Assembly (NCBI GenBank): GCA_006503475.1
Contig: RSEH01000116.1
Coordinates: 80,519-144,518, forward strand
DNA length: 64,000 bases
Origin: Stentor roeselii
Taxonomy: Eukaryota > Ciliophora > Heterotrichea > Heterotrichida > Stentoridae
Direction of reading: 5' to 3'
Shown: positions 19,958 through 31,000 of the stretch, piece by piece
Numbering within the stretch: the stretch's first letter is position 1
How the letters are laid out: the number at the start of each line of letters is the position of its first letter
The notes under the pieces: generated by a model
Told to the model about the DNA's origin: nothing
Databases searched by the model: none
What the model saw: the letters and a program-made list of their open reading frames with translations, nothing else
Position numbers and translations under genes: made by a program

Positions 19958-20572
19958 ATGACTCTTCTAAAAATCATCTGTTCATATCTAGAAAACCCTC
20001 AAAACAAGCAAGACTTCGAAGCAACATTGATCGACCCTTACTTATGCGACGAGTGCTACAAAGTTCTCTGTTCTTACAGACAAGTCTCTTCCCCAAGCAT
20101 TCCCCGGAGATGCCTTCTGACAGTCCAGGACTACGAAGTTTGCTCAACAAGTCAAGGACTGACAGTGAACATATTAAAAGCTTCAATAAAAAGCATGAAA
20201 GTCCAAGACCACAGCAACTACCTCTGCCTTGCTGATCACAGTTCTCAGGTGGTTCAAGCCTTACAAAAGCAGAAACATTCTCAAATCATGCAAAAATTTT
20301 CTTTAGAAGAAAGCCAGCTCAGTTCTTTCAATGATGTTCATGTCCCTGTCAGCAGCATTGGCTTCGGGATGAACTCTTCTGAAAAAAGTTTGAAATTCGC
20401 GAAGCAGAGATCGAATTACAAGTTTTTACAGTCTCAAGATGATATCTTGTTAGCTTTGCCAACTTTGAAAAATAACGAACCACTTGAAGATGAAAAAAAA
20501 GAAAAAGAACCTGAATTAAGTGATTTTCCTGATTGGGCAGTGGTTTATCTCGTACATAAATATAAAAAGTGA
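19958..20572 (+). CDS. Hypothetical protein
   Basis: 204 residues from MTLLKIICSYLENPQ. An alternative start further upstream would run into the TMEM216 gene and is not used. Near the N terminus is a small Cys group (LCDECYKVLC) and further Cys at RRCLL and VCSTS, possibly a metal site. The middle is Gln/Ser-rich, and the end is acidic, then PDWAVVYLVHKYKK. No family recognised. Its TGA stop is followed with no gap by the stop of the convergent gene. Confidence 0.55.
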   Translation: MTLLKIICSYLENPQNKQDFEATLIDPYLCDECYKVLCSYRQVSSPSIPRRCLLTVQDYEVCSTSQGLTVNILKASIKSMKVQDHSNYLCLADHSSQVVQALQKQKHSQIMQKFSLEESQLSSFNDVHVPVSSIGFGMNSSEKSLKFAKQRSNYKFLQSQDDILLALPTLKNNEPLEDEKKEKEPELSDFPDWAVVYLVHKYKK

Positions 20573-22312
20573 TTAATTTAAAGTTTTTCGCATCAGGTCC
20601 AGCTCGAGTTGCTTGTTTTTCAGCTGGAGTCGCAAGTTGCTGCTTTGACTTAAAAATTTTTCTTCTATTGTTTGTTGTTTTTTCTTTATTTCTTCGCGTT
20701 CGTCTCGGAGGTGAGTGATTTCGTCTTTTAAGTGCTTTATCAGCTGCTCGTTTGAAGACAGGGAACTGGCTGATTGGTTGAGTTTTGATTGAAGAATGTG
20801 GAATTCAATTTGCCTTTCTTGATACTCTTTCTCGTATTTTTGCTTCAGTTGAAAAGAAATTTTTTCTACTTTTTCTTTTGCTTTTTTTTTCCAGTTAATA
20901 GAAGCGGATTTCACTTCTTCTTGAATTTTGTCGAAAGCTTCTGAACTTGAACGAAGTTTTAATCGCAGGTCTTTGTTTTCTAGGATTAAAAAGGAAAGTT
21001 TTGATGAATTTTCTGAGAAAAGTTTGAAAGTCATTGATTGAAAGTTCCGGATTTCTGATTTGAATGAGGAGTTTAAATGGTTTAAGTGCTGTTTTAAGGA
21101 ACTTAGATGAGACTTTAGAAGAAAGTTTTGGTCTTTTAACTTTTTCAGCTTCGGGATTTGAGAGGAATGATTTAAAGGTTTAGGGTGAAGTGCCTTTTCC
21201 AGGGTTTTCATCTGGTTTTCGAGAGTTTTGTTGAGGTTTTCAAGGTGCTTTGATTTTGATTCAAGTTGAAAGATTTTTGAGTGAAGTTGATGGTTTTCTT
21301 CTCTTTCTTTTGAAGATGATTCGAATTTTACATGTTTTTTACTGTTGGGTGAAGGATGGTCAGAAGTTGCTGGGTAAGATCCTGAAAGTTTTCTTTCGAG
21401 TTCTAGTTTTTCTCTGCAAACTTCATAAAACTTCTCCTCAGACACAACCCTTAAATTCGGGTGGATTTCTTCATGAATTTCTTTTAATTTATTTTCCATG
21501 ATTTTTTCATAATGCGCTTGCAAATCACGTATTTTTTCTTCATAGTCTTGTTTAATCTGCTGTTCTTTTTTCAAGTTTCCTTCAAAATGACTGTAAACAT
21601 CGTTACCCTTGTTTCTAATTTGATTGATTTCGACTTGTAGCTGATCAATGACCTGTCTTTGTTCCAAGATCTTTCTTTTATATGCTGAAACCTTTCTTTT
21701 GTACTTCTCTTCAATATTTTCACTTGCCAAGCCCCTATCAGTCCCTCGAGTTTCTTGAAATTCCTGATTTTCCATCTTTTCCCTTAAAAACTCCTTCATT
21801 TCTAAAATTTCATTTTTTTTTTCCTCGATTTCCTTCATCAAGGTCTGACCATTGGTCCTTTCCTTTTCCCACAATTCTTTAAAATTTGTTTGTAAAGAAG
21901 CAGAAGGAAACTTTTTCGAAGAAATTTGACTTTGGCTTGATTTTGACTCAAAAATAATTTGTTCAAGTCGAAAGATTTCGAATTGTTTTTTTGTGAGTTC
22001 AATTTGAAGCATTTCTATTGTTTTTTCTGTTTCATTTTTGAGACATAAGTTGAAGATTTCTTCACTTCTAGCGGATAAGAATTGCTCGGTTATTTGGTTT
22101 TCCTTCATTACTTTAAGCACCGGGTCGCATGATTCCCAGGATTTTAAATTGGAAAAAGTTGACTCGAGACGATAGAGGCGGTCGGTGTAGAGAGTTCGGA
22201 TGTATTGGATCAGGTTTTTGAATGGATGGAAACTTGATGATTTTAAGTCTTTTAGAGTTAGTTCGTTGTCATGGTATTCTGATTTCAAGAATCTATTTGA
22301 ATAAATATCCAT
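20573..22312 (-). CDS. Long coiled-coil protein, possibly centrosome/basal-body
   Basis: 579 residues. After an N-terminal globular-like part (HPFKNLIQYIRTLYTDRLYR and surroundings, to about residue 90), almost everything is coiled coil rich in Lys, Glu, Gln and Leu (about 95-320, 340-400 and 430-579). The N-terminal HP..LI.YIR segment loosely recalls CCDC77-type proteins, but the likeness is weak and I do not name it. No membrane segment is present. Such proteins commonly act in basal bodies or cortical filaments, and ciliates have many. The ATG follows GATATAATA, 16 bp after the stop of the NADAR gene on the same strand. Confidence 0.65.
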   Translation of the reverse strand: MDIYSNRFLKSEYHDNELTLKDLKSSSFHPFKNLIQYIRTLYTDRLYRLESTFSNLKSWESCDPVLKVMKENQITEQFLSARSEEIFNLCLKNETEKTIEMLQIELTKKQFEIFRLEQIIFESKSSQSQISSKKFPSASLQTNFKELWEKERTNGQTLMKEIEEKKNEILEMKEFLREKMENQEFQETRGTDRGLASENIEEKYKRKVSAYKRKILEQRQVIDQLQVEINQIRNKGNDVYSHFEGNLKKEQQIKQDYEEKIRDLQAHYEKIMENKLKEIHEEIHPNLRVVSEEKFYEVCREKLELERKLSGSYPATSDHPSPNSKKHVKFESSSKEREENHQLHSKIFQLESKSKHLENLNKTLENQMKTLEKALHPKPLNHSSQIPKLKKLKDQNFLLKSHLSSLKQHLNHLNSSFKSEIRNFQSMTFKLFSENSSKLSFLILENKDLRLKLRSSSEAFDKIQEEVKSASINWKKKAKEKVEKISFQLKQKYEKEYQERQIEFHILQSKLNQSASSLSSNEQLIKHLKDEITHLRDEREEIKKKQQTIEEKFLSQSSNLRLQLKNKQLELDLMRKTLN

Positions 22313-22328
22313 TATTATATCTAGGGGT

Positions 22329-22781
22329 TTAAGTGTTTCTGTAGTGATCTCGAAGTTCTTCTAGAAGTTGACCTAACCTGTTTGAAGAGCCCTCTAAAAC
22401 TCCTCCCCAGTAAGGATCCCTTAAACTGTCTTCAACGAGCTTACAATTACCAGTATCCAACAGTTTTTTTCTTAGTTCAGGGTTTTGGCCAAACTTAGCT
22501 TGCAGAGCTCTTTTCATGACATCGTCTCTGACACAAGCCCATTCACCCTCTCTCCAGGTGAACTGATGAGCCAACTTTTTCGCCTCATCAGGATTTGCAG
22601 CCAATCTCACAGCTTCAGCCTCAGCCCCCGAAAACTTGCAGGACTGGTAAAAATGCTCGACAGACTTGTACTCTTTTCCGTCAATTTCGAAGGGCGAATC
22701 AAAAAAGTTGTTAAGAAAAATGTTTTCTTCCTTGACACGGTCTGAAGGGCGGTCGTAAAAATAAATTGTTTCCCTGTCCAT
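22329..22781 (-). CDS. NADAR/YbiA-family (DUF1768) N-glycosidase-like protein
   Basis: 150 residues, the usual size of a single NADAR domain. Motifs: IYFYDRPSD...FLNNFFDSPFEIDGKEYKSV, then VEHFYQSCKF with the conserved EH.Y...K, then a helix with GEWACVRDDVMKRALQAKF and the C-terminal DPYWGG, where W and G are family markers. NADAR proteins cleave N-glycosidic bonds in damaged riboflavin precursors (YbiA/RibX), and some remove ADP-ribose from guanine. The exact substrate here cannot be read. Bacterial and eukaryotic NADARs are close, so transfer is possible but not shown. The ATG follows GAATATAA. Confidence 0.88.
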   Translation of the reverse strand: MDRETIYFYDRPSDRVKEENIFLNNFFDSPFEIDGKEYKSVEHFYQSCKFSGAEAEAVRLAANPDEAKKLAHQFTWREGEWACVRDDVMKRALQAKFGQNPELRKKLLDTGNCKLVEDSLRDPYWGGVLEGSSNRLGQLLEELRDHYRNT

Positions 22782-23344
22782 TTATATTCAAATGATTATT
22801 GAATTTTTGGGATCATAGATGAATATTGGGTTGGAAAGAATGGAAGGAAAAGAAAATTTAAATCAAGTTGATGAATTTTAGAAGTTTAAGGATTCATGGA
22901 ATCGGCTTTCATTTTTTAGAGGCTTTTTAAATTTTTATGAATATTTTTAAGGATTTTAGATGATTGGAATTTTTTTGGAAATTTTTAGAGATTAGGGTAA
23001 TATTGTGGGGGGATTAGATTCATTTTAGGATAAATTGGAAAATTTTAGTGGTTTTATGTGGGTATTGGGAAATTAATAAACATATTCTTCTCTCACTCAT
23101 GAAAACAACCTCTTTACGCCTTTCATTAAATTAGAATTAAAAGATGGCTAAGAAGTAACAAAGATTCCTAAACTTTCAATAATATAAAAACCCCTCTATA
23201 ACACCAGCAATTCTCTCACAAAAAAAAAAAAAATTTTCAAAGTCCCTCAAAACCATCTTCACCCCTCTGATCACCCCTTCATCCCTCAAAATCGCTTAAA
23301 CCCCACCCAATCCTTCGCGAAATCCCAAATCTCACCCAAATAAA
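22782..23344. other. Divergent intergenic region with a sharp strand-composition switch (563 bp)
   Basis: The left half (to about 23080) is G/T/A-rich on + (for example gtggggggatt), while the right half (about 23090-23344) is C/A-rich (acccctctataacacc, cacccctctgatcacccc). Seen from each flanking gene the leader is therefore C-rich and G-poor. A 13-A run lies near 23220. Nothing coding is seen. Confidence 0.6.
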
Positions 23345-26077
23345 ATGCAAGAATATACCGAAAAGTTAGAATCACTAATAAAAGACAGCAGTTTGCTAAT
23401 CGAGTCCTTTCTAGAAATCGGCCTGGACACATCAGACCTGAAAGATTTCCAAGACTACGGCGACTTAGAGCTTCGAGTTCTAAGCCAGTACCCTCCAAGT
23501 GGATTAAACAAAACCTCGATACCAGAGAACCTTCCAACAGTACATTTCACATAGTTTTGCTTTCCGAACGGCGTGGAAGTATTGAAAAACGATCGTCCAA
23601 GTCCTCAATACTACAGCAATATCTTGACAAATGAGCATGGAGGACTTTTATACTGCAACATTTTAAAGATTTTTGAAGAGGTTCTGCCGAGTGCGAGGGA
23701 TTCTTATGAACTTGTCATGGAAATTGCAGATAGTCCGTACCTCACACCTGACTTGAATAAGAGCTTTTCGTCTGAAGGACAGAGGACTGTCGATGAAGCC
23801 AGGTCTTATCGGCTTTCTCATGAGTTTAAAGTTGTCAGGAAGGAAGTTTTTATGGTTCCTAAGGCGCTGGTTATTATTTCTACACAGCCTTTGTTTAATA
23901 CTTTTGCGAAACTGCTTCAAGGGCTTTACATGGCTTCGAAAAAAAGACTTGTGTTGCCTTTAGAATGCTTTGTTAGTCATTTGGTCACTCAGATTCCGCA
24001 TCCTCCGAAGGGGAAGACTGTGATTAAGTATCATCTTGATAATACTAGCGTCAAAATATCTCTTCCGCCTTGCAACCGTTTGCCGGTTTTCGATATGGAT
24101 ATTGGGGTTCTATTTAATTGTCTTGACCTTGAAAATGTACTGGCTTTGTTTAGAGATGTGCTTTTGGAGAAGAGTACGGTTTTTATTTCAAGCTCAGAAG
24201 AGAAACTTTCAATTTGCACCAATATTGTGACAGGTCTTTTGTTCCCTTTTCATTGGAATATGGTGTTTGTTCCCATTCTACCTCATACCTTGCTGGATTA
24301 CTTGTACTCCCCAGTCACTTTTATTTTTGGTGTCCACTCAAAACACTTAGAAGAGGTTTATGCAAGGGTTAATGACTCAGTCACAATCGTCGATTTAGAC
24401 AGCAACCGGTTTTTAGTAAGTAATTCACTATCTTATACCAGAAAATCATTCAGAACAGTTGAATTACCCAAATTACCAGACCACTACAGCCGAAAACTGA
24501 GGAAAAGATTGATCAATGTGTTAAATAAATATCCCAGTTCAAAAGGAAGACCAATGAAGCTGACGAATCCTCACATCGACGACACAAACTGTCAACTAAT
24601 CAGGAACCACTTTTTCCAGTTCTTCGTTTCCATCCTGATCGACTACAAAAAGTTCATGAACTTCGAAGCAAGTCAAGGAAATTCCACATTTAACAACACG
24701 CAATTTCTCCAAAACTCTTCAGAAAAAGAGTTTTTCAGTCTATTTCTAGAAACCCAAATGTTCAGCAACTTCTGCCAAAGTCGTATCCAGCCGAAAAACA
24801 TTGAAGAGCACTGCGAGGGTTTATTATTCGATGAAGAAATAATCGCGAAGCAAAATCGTTCAAAGTTCAACACACATAAAGGCCAACTGGTGTTTAAAAC
24901 AGATACATCAGAGGACCACAAGCAAGTCCATGTTGTTCCGTCAATTGAAGAAGTCTTTCAAGTTACTGAAATTTCAAAGTACTCATCTTTTCCTGTACTT
25001 AGGCTGGATGTTCTGACAAGGCTGCCCTTTCCTTCAACCCGTCCTCCACGTCTCGTAGAAAGACTAGAAGCAAGTCCAGCCTCAGCCCCCGACTGGCGAA
25101 CAGAGGACGAGTGTGTCTTAACAGCATGGATGGACCTCTGGGGTTTATTCCTTCACTGTCAGCACCATTCAGAGCTCTCAACTCGAATGTCCGAACTAAC
25201 ATCAGTTGCAGGAAAATTACAAAAAAAGACAAATTTAAACACGATCCCAATTTACAAGCATCTTTTAGAAGTCTGCTTTAACACCCAGCCATCTCTGGCT
25301 TTAGAAATTTACAGTTTTATGAGTTCTGCTCGCATTCCAGCTGACGCTGAGACTTTACAACTATTACAGAAAAATGTCAGCAAGTTATACGCGAAGGACC
25401 AGATGATTTTAATGCAAAATACTGGAACTAACATGGTCATCACCCAAGCTGAGAAGACTGTTAAACTTGAAAAGAAGATGAAAAGAATCTACACGAAACC
25501 TGATGATATGAAAGTCTTCGGAAATGACCAAATCGCTTTTATTATCAAAGAAATTTGTAAAAGTTGCGGGAAGAGGCTTAAGGTCGAAGATATTTCAGCG
25601 AAGTGGGTAAGAGGTCCTTATAAGTATGAAAGTGAATGTGCCTGGTGTGGGGAAGTCTTTATTCCCAAGCTTCAGGTAAAAATAGGACTGGAAGTCGCTT
25701 ATTTCAATATAAAGTCTCATGCCATTCGAGAAGAGTACTTGTTTGTATCGCCTTTTATGCTCAGACAACTCGTTAGTGACCTCATTATTTCTAATAAAGA
25801 ACTGAATTTAGAACAGTTCCGTTGTGGATACCCCATGATTTTTTGGAATTGTGTTTGGTATTTCTACAGAAAAGGACTGCCTTTTGAGTTTGTTTTGATT
25901 TATGATGAGGAGAACTACTCGGAATTGATCGTCACGACTGAAGCACCGAAAAGTTTGAATGCTTTTAACTCGGATAAAAACAGTCAGACTGATGTTGACT
26001 TTATGGGCTTTGAAAGGGAAGAGCTGAAGTGGAAGCGGTTCGTTAATTATATTGAAAAATCAGTTGGGTTTATTTAA
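23345..26077 (+). CDS. DENN-domain Rab exchange factor, DENND4-like
   Basis: 905 residues in two exons (23345-23539, 23555-26077). After the splice comes the uDENN entry FCFPNGVEV, then the central DENN core (PKALVIISTQPLFNTFAKLL, FNCLDLENVLALFRDVLLE, SSSEEKLSICTNIVTGLLFP, VPILPHTLLDYLYSP), then dDENN (IRNHFFQFFVSILIDYKKF). A PPR-like helical region with IPIYKHLLEVCFNTQP follows. Near residues 732-775 is a zinc pair (CKSCGKRL...CAWCGEVFIPKLQV), then FVSPFMLRQLV and PMIFWNCVWYFYRKGLP. That C-terminal layout is characteristic of DENND4/MYCBP-type proteins, which activate Rab10-class GTPases. The N-terminal MABP domain of animal DENND4 is absent or very reduced. Confidence 0.82.
23540..23554 (+). 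other. 15-nt intron (DENND4-like)
   Basis: Reads GTACATTTCACATAG, phase 0. Retention ends the protein with an in-frame TAG after 69 codons. Confidence 0.88.
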
Positions 26078-26099
26078 TAATAAACTGATTCATAATAAA

Positions 26100-27839
26100 A
26101 TGAGTGAAGATATTGTGCTTGTTTATATCATTTTAGCGATTATTTACACATTGTTGATGATTTATACTCTTTTAAGGGTTGCTAATACAGGGAAGTTTGT
26201 GAAGATATGGAGACAGGCGAGGTATCTTTATTACTTTCAGTTTTTAGAGATTCTTGTTAGGGCTTGCTCGTTTTGGATTATTTGTGCTTTGCCGAGTTCA
26301 GGAATTTTCACAACCAAAAATCTTTCTTTTATCCTTCTTTCTCTTCCCCAAGACTTGATATTATGCAGTTTTATAACCTTATTTTGGATAATGTTAACAT
26401 CAAGTCTCGTAACTCGTTTTAATTCCTCAATAGACCACTCCTCCTCATTCAACGTGAATCAGAAAAGTCTAAAAAGATTCCAAAAAGCATCAAAATACTT
26501 TTTAGTATTCTGGGTGTTAATCGACCTAATCCTTTACCTTCTCGTATTCCTCGAGAAGGTGAATCCATTTGACCTAGTGATCCAGCATTCCGCTTTAAAC
26601 TTCTCAGTGAGTCTAATAGTTCTCATCAGTATCGGAGCAGCTCAGATAAAATACTCAGGAATTCCATACATAAGCGAAAAGGCTCAAAAACTGATGAAAA
26701 AAGTCTTGTCTGTCATTCTTGCCTGGTCTTTCGGGATCATTATTCATGGAATTCTTTACCTGATCCGAGAAGAAAACCTTTTAAGCCAAAGTTCAAATTT
26801 AAGTGGAACCGAGTCAGGAAATTCAGTAACTACCGTGATTTTTATCTTTGATTTGTTGGTAACTGAAGTGATTTGTTTTATTTTTGTGAATGAATTTAGC
26901 TTTTTCGAGATTTTTTCATTGGAAATCGATGATTTTCCTAGATTACCTCTTATTGAACCTTTGACTCCTGTTGACTATGCTGCTCCTAAGATGGATTTGA
27001 ATATCAGGGTGGAGGATTTGGTTTTTAAAGAAGAGTTTTCAGGTGATAGGAATAAGATGGGAACGCTTTTTATCGGATTTTTTAAAGACCAGGAGGTTCT
27101 GATACGAAAACTTCACTTGCCTCGCATTAATAATTATGTCACTGAAAAAATTTATGAAGACCTGGCAAGTCTCTCTTCTATTTGCTGCCCTCATTTCAGC
27201 TCACCTTTAGGAGTTTGCATTCACGGTGAATACGTGGAAATAGTTTTGAGTTACTTTAAACAAGGGTCTTTATTCCACAATTTACATAAAAAACGAATTA
27301 ATTACAATGAAAAATTGAAAATTGCAAGAGAAATTGCCTTTTGTGTTAAAATTATCCATAATATGGAACAGGTTCATGGACACCTCACTTCTTTAAACGT
27401 GATGCTTGACGATGCAAATAGAGCTTATGTCACTGATTTAGGACTCGCTCATTTGAAGAAGTTCTGTTCGATTACTTCAGGATATTGCAATAAAAGTGCC
27501 TGGTCTTCTCCTCAAATTCTTAATGAAGCTGGAAATGTTGCGAATAAAGCTAGTTCTTATGATGATGTCTATAGTTTTGGAATCATTTTATGGGAAATCA
27601 TCACTGATGATACTCCTTTTCCTGCAGTTAATATCAAACAACTGCAGAATATGCTGAATCAAGGATTTAGACCTGGAATTCCTGTGAATGTTGATAAGGA
27701 TTTAGCGGAATTGATGAAAAGTTGCTGGAATATTGAACCTAAGAATAGGCCGAGTTTTGACTTGATTCATAATACTTTGTGTTTGGTTTTAGCGAGGGAA
27801 AATGGAACTGAGAGCTTTTTTAGTGCTGAAGGGTTTTAA
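26100..27839 (+). CDS. Seven-helix membrane protein fused to a pseudokinase-like domain
   Basis: 579 residues from the ATG at 26100 (after CATAATAAA, 22 bp beyond the DENND4-like stop). Residues about 5-275 hold seven hydrophobic segments: IVLVYIILAIIYTLLMIYTL, the region of residues 40-62, 75-100, 130-150, 160-180, 195-215 and 235-258. The layout is receptor-like or TOM1/THH1-like. Residues about 300-575 are a protein kinase fold of TKL type: a weak Gly loop, a VAIK-like LIRK (K337), VHGHLTSLNVML where HRDLKxxN is expected (426-433), DLG at 446-448, an APE-like WSSPQIL, and the C-lobe DDVYSFGIILWEI. The catalytic Asp of HRD is replaced by His, so phosphotransfer is doubtful, while the Lys and the metal-binding Asp remain. 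It may act as a scaffold or nucleotide sensor. Confidence 0.8.
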   Translation: MSEDIVLVYIILAIIYTLLMIYTLLRVANTGKFVKIWRQARYLYYFQFLEILVRACSFWIICALPSSGIFTTKNLSFILLSLPQDLILCSFITLFWIMLTSSLVTRFNSSIDHSSSFNVNQKSLKRFQKASKYFLVFWVLIDLILYLLVFLEKVNPFDLVIQHSALNFSVSLIVLISIGAAQIKYSGIPYISEKAQKLMKKVLSVILAWSFGIIIHGILYLIREENLLSQSSNLSGTESGNSVTTVIFIFDLLVTEVICFIFVNEFSFFEIFSLEIDDFPRLPLIEPLTPVDYAAPKMDLNIRVEDLVFKEEFSGDRNKMGTLFIGFFKDQEVLIRKLHLPRINNYVTEKIYEDLASLSSICCPHFSSPLGVCIHGEYVEIVLSYFKQGSLFHNLHKKRINYNEKLKIAREIAFCVKIIHNMEQVHGHLTSLNVMLDDANRAYVTDLGLAHLKKFCSITSGYCNKSAWSSPQILNEAGNVANKASSYDDVYSFGIILWEIITDDTPFPAVNIKQLQNMLNQGFRPGIPVNVDKDLAELMKSCWNIEPKNRPSFDLIHNTLCLVLARENGTESFFSAEGF

Positions 27840-27852
27840 AGTAGATGATTTA

Positions 27853-27970
27853 ATAGAATAGGAGTGTTAATTTATCTATTGATAAAAATCATATTTTAAT
27901 TGGATAAAATGATAGAATAGAAGTGTTTATTAAATTATTCAACAAAAATAATGTTTAAAGCAAGGAAAAA
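27853..27970. repeat. Imperfect tandem pair, about 59-bp period
   Basis: Two diverged copies starting atagaataggagtg (27853) and atagaatagaagtg (27912) fill most of the short gap between two convergent genes. Identity is moderate and falls towards the end of each copy. Confidence 0.4.
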
Positions 27971-28030
27971 CTTTATTCTAAATAATCCTCACTAAAACTC
28001 TATAATTCTTAAATAATCATGAATTAATCT

Positions 28031-31000
28031 TTACTTCTTTCTAATACAACTTGAATGGTATACACTTCCATCCTGGTAAACAATCACAGTTTCCTGGCTA
28101 TTGATCATCATCGTGAGATCCACCTCTTTCCGGCACCTCTTACAGAAAAAGTCGTCACTACAAATACCTTGAGAGTAGTAATCAATGAGTTTCTCAGTAA
28201 TCATCGATCGATCTTTCAGCACAAGTGAGTTAACCCGATCAATGATGCTCTCCGTATAAGCAAGTCTTTGAAGAGCCAAAAAAGTACTATCCTTAAACTG
28301 TTTAAAAGGTAAATCTCCAAATTGCCTCGTGATATTCGTGACCAGAACATCAAAGTCAACCTTACTTATCATATCTTCAAGAGCGTCTTTAATACATTCA
28401 TCAAGTTTTTCAATCAATTTCGGAAATTTATCCTTAAATGCTAAAAGTTCAGTATAAACTTCAAAGACTTTATTGATAAACAAATACCAGATTTCATTAA
28501 ACTCTTCATCATTAAAAACTGGAGAATTCCTTTTACATATATTTTTTCCATTTCTGACACTTTTCGCAAGTTTTTCTATCATCTCATCAGTGACTAAACC
28601 TCCAGATTTAATGACTTTTGTGACTTGGTACTTCAAGTCTTGAGTAAGTTTCGTTTGTTCTAAAATCGCTTCACGCATAAGTCCAAGTTTTTCATACATA
28701 AAAGAAATTCCTTCCGAATGTTTAAACTGCTTCACAATATTCAAACATTCATGAAACGAGTAGTCTTCAACATTCATTAAAAAATCCATCAACTCATCAC
28801 CTCGATACTGGCAGAGTAATTTAACATTCAACAAAATCATTTTTTCATCTAATTTATTTTGACTTTTCACCAAATCCGACAAATACTGCATCTGCAACTT
28901 TGGAGCTGCTGAGAGTTGTTCAATGATAAGATGATGGTCATTACGAAAGCAACTATTCATGAATTTTCCAAGTAAGTCAGTGTCGATACTTGACAAGTCT
29001 TTCAAATTTTTCAAGATCAAGTCTTTGAAATCGTCGATTTCGTCTTCAGGAAGTTCTTGAAAAATGTCTGTGATCAACTTGAAGACTTTTTTTTGCTCGA
29101 CTTTCGACTCGGACTGGACGAGACATGTGATGGCTTCTTGGTAGTCTTTTGAAGCTTTGTAAAGATAGGACATGATGTCTAAATGACGAGTGTTTTCTGC
29201 GAGTTTTAGTAATTCTATCAGGTCTGATGATTCTAAAGGCTCTGAGGATTGGATTAATGATAAGATAAACATGCTGTGCTCTGATGAGTTTCGATGTTTT
29301 ATTAAAAATTTTGAAATGTGGATTTTTTCTCGGCTTGCGAATGTCGCTTTACCGGATTTCATTAGGTTTACTGCGAATAGGAAAAATTTTGGGGTGAAGG
29401 CTTCTTGAGAATTGAGAAGATAGGAGAATTTTTCTAGGATTGACTTGTATAAAATTGAGTTTTTTGAAGAGGTTAATATTGAGAATAGGTCTTTGTCTTG
29501 GAAAAGGATTTCTATTGTTTTTAAACATGCATCTGTGTCGATTTCTAAGATATTCTCTAGATGCTTCCTCTTAAACAACCAATCACAAAGTTTAACAAGA
29601 ATGCCTTCACGATTATCAGTCCTCACAGTTTCCTGAGGAAAACTAGTACCAGTAAACGAAAGATGAAGATACCACAAAAGACTATACGCAAAATACTGCT
29701 TCCTTGGCCCTTCCTGCGCTTTTTTCATCAACTTGAATATTTTTTTCAAGGGGTTAACAAAACTTTGCAAAGAACTTTGAGTGCAGATATAAATATAAGC
29801 ATTAATCAAATTGTATTTATCACAAATAGGTGCAAGTAATTTCGAGTCAAGCCCCTGAGGCTCAATATGCAAAATCAAATTTTCAAGAGAATCCAACAAA
29901 TTCTTCGCAATAAACGGTTCAACAATTTTCCCTAAACAACCCGAAGGAACAGCTCTAACAACTCCATTAACCATATACTGCAAAACTTCAAAAGCAAAAA
30001 TTTCCACATTTTCCTTTCCAAATCCAGCAAAATACTCAAAAATTTCTCCAAAAAGTAAATCATTCATGAAATACTTAACACAAAATTCGATAACAACTGG
30101 AATTTTAATCTTTACCTCAATTTTTTCATCCTTTGCATATTTATTCAAAATTTCTCCGAGTTTCAACTTGACTTCAATCTTTCCAGGGACGACGTCCATA
30201 AACGCAAAGCTATTGTCTTGCAAAAAAATGCATCCAAGAGAAAAGGCTTCTGCCCACTTTTCCCCAGCGACGAGTGCATCGAGACATGAGTTCCAAATAA
30301 AAAGACTTAACATGCAAAGTCTTTCTTTTCCAAGGACTATTGTTTTTCCTTGACCGTTACTTGATATTGAGTTGTGGAAAGTGTAGCAAGGAAGACCTTT
30401 TTTGTCTTTTAGGAAGTTTTGTTCTTTTAATTCCATGTTTACACGGATTTGTTGAACGAGTTGTTTTGTTCTTCCTTCGAATAAATAGATGAAAACGTCG
30501 GAATGTCTTCCCATTGTTGCTAGGATGTTTGTTTTTAACCACTTCATTGCGCAGACGTCTTGAATGGTTTCGAAGCACAGGGAAGCGTTGAAGCCTTCTT
30601 TTAATAGGTTGTAGACTGCTATTGTTGTTGAGTAACTTATGGCTAGGTGGTAACGGTCTGCTGCCTTCACCCAAGCGATGTATGGAGTTGATTCTGGATT
30701 GATAGAAGAAATTTCGAAACTAGCGGATTGGTCGGACATCGAATATATCAAAAGACGTGAATAGCTCAATATAAGTAAAAATTTTTTCCCTAAGTCAGAA
30801 TCATTAAGCAATTCAAAAGTAACAATTGTAGTATCCCCAGTCTCAATAAGTTCAGGTTTAAAAGAATAATTCAATACTTTTTTCTTAAGATTGATCTGGT
30901 AAAGTTTATTCGTCAAACAAATGATTTGATCAGGTGATCCTGAATACCTGAGTCTAAGAACAGGCGAGTTAAAGTTCGAAAAGGTTTTGATATGTTTCGA

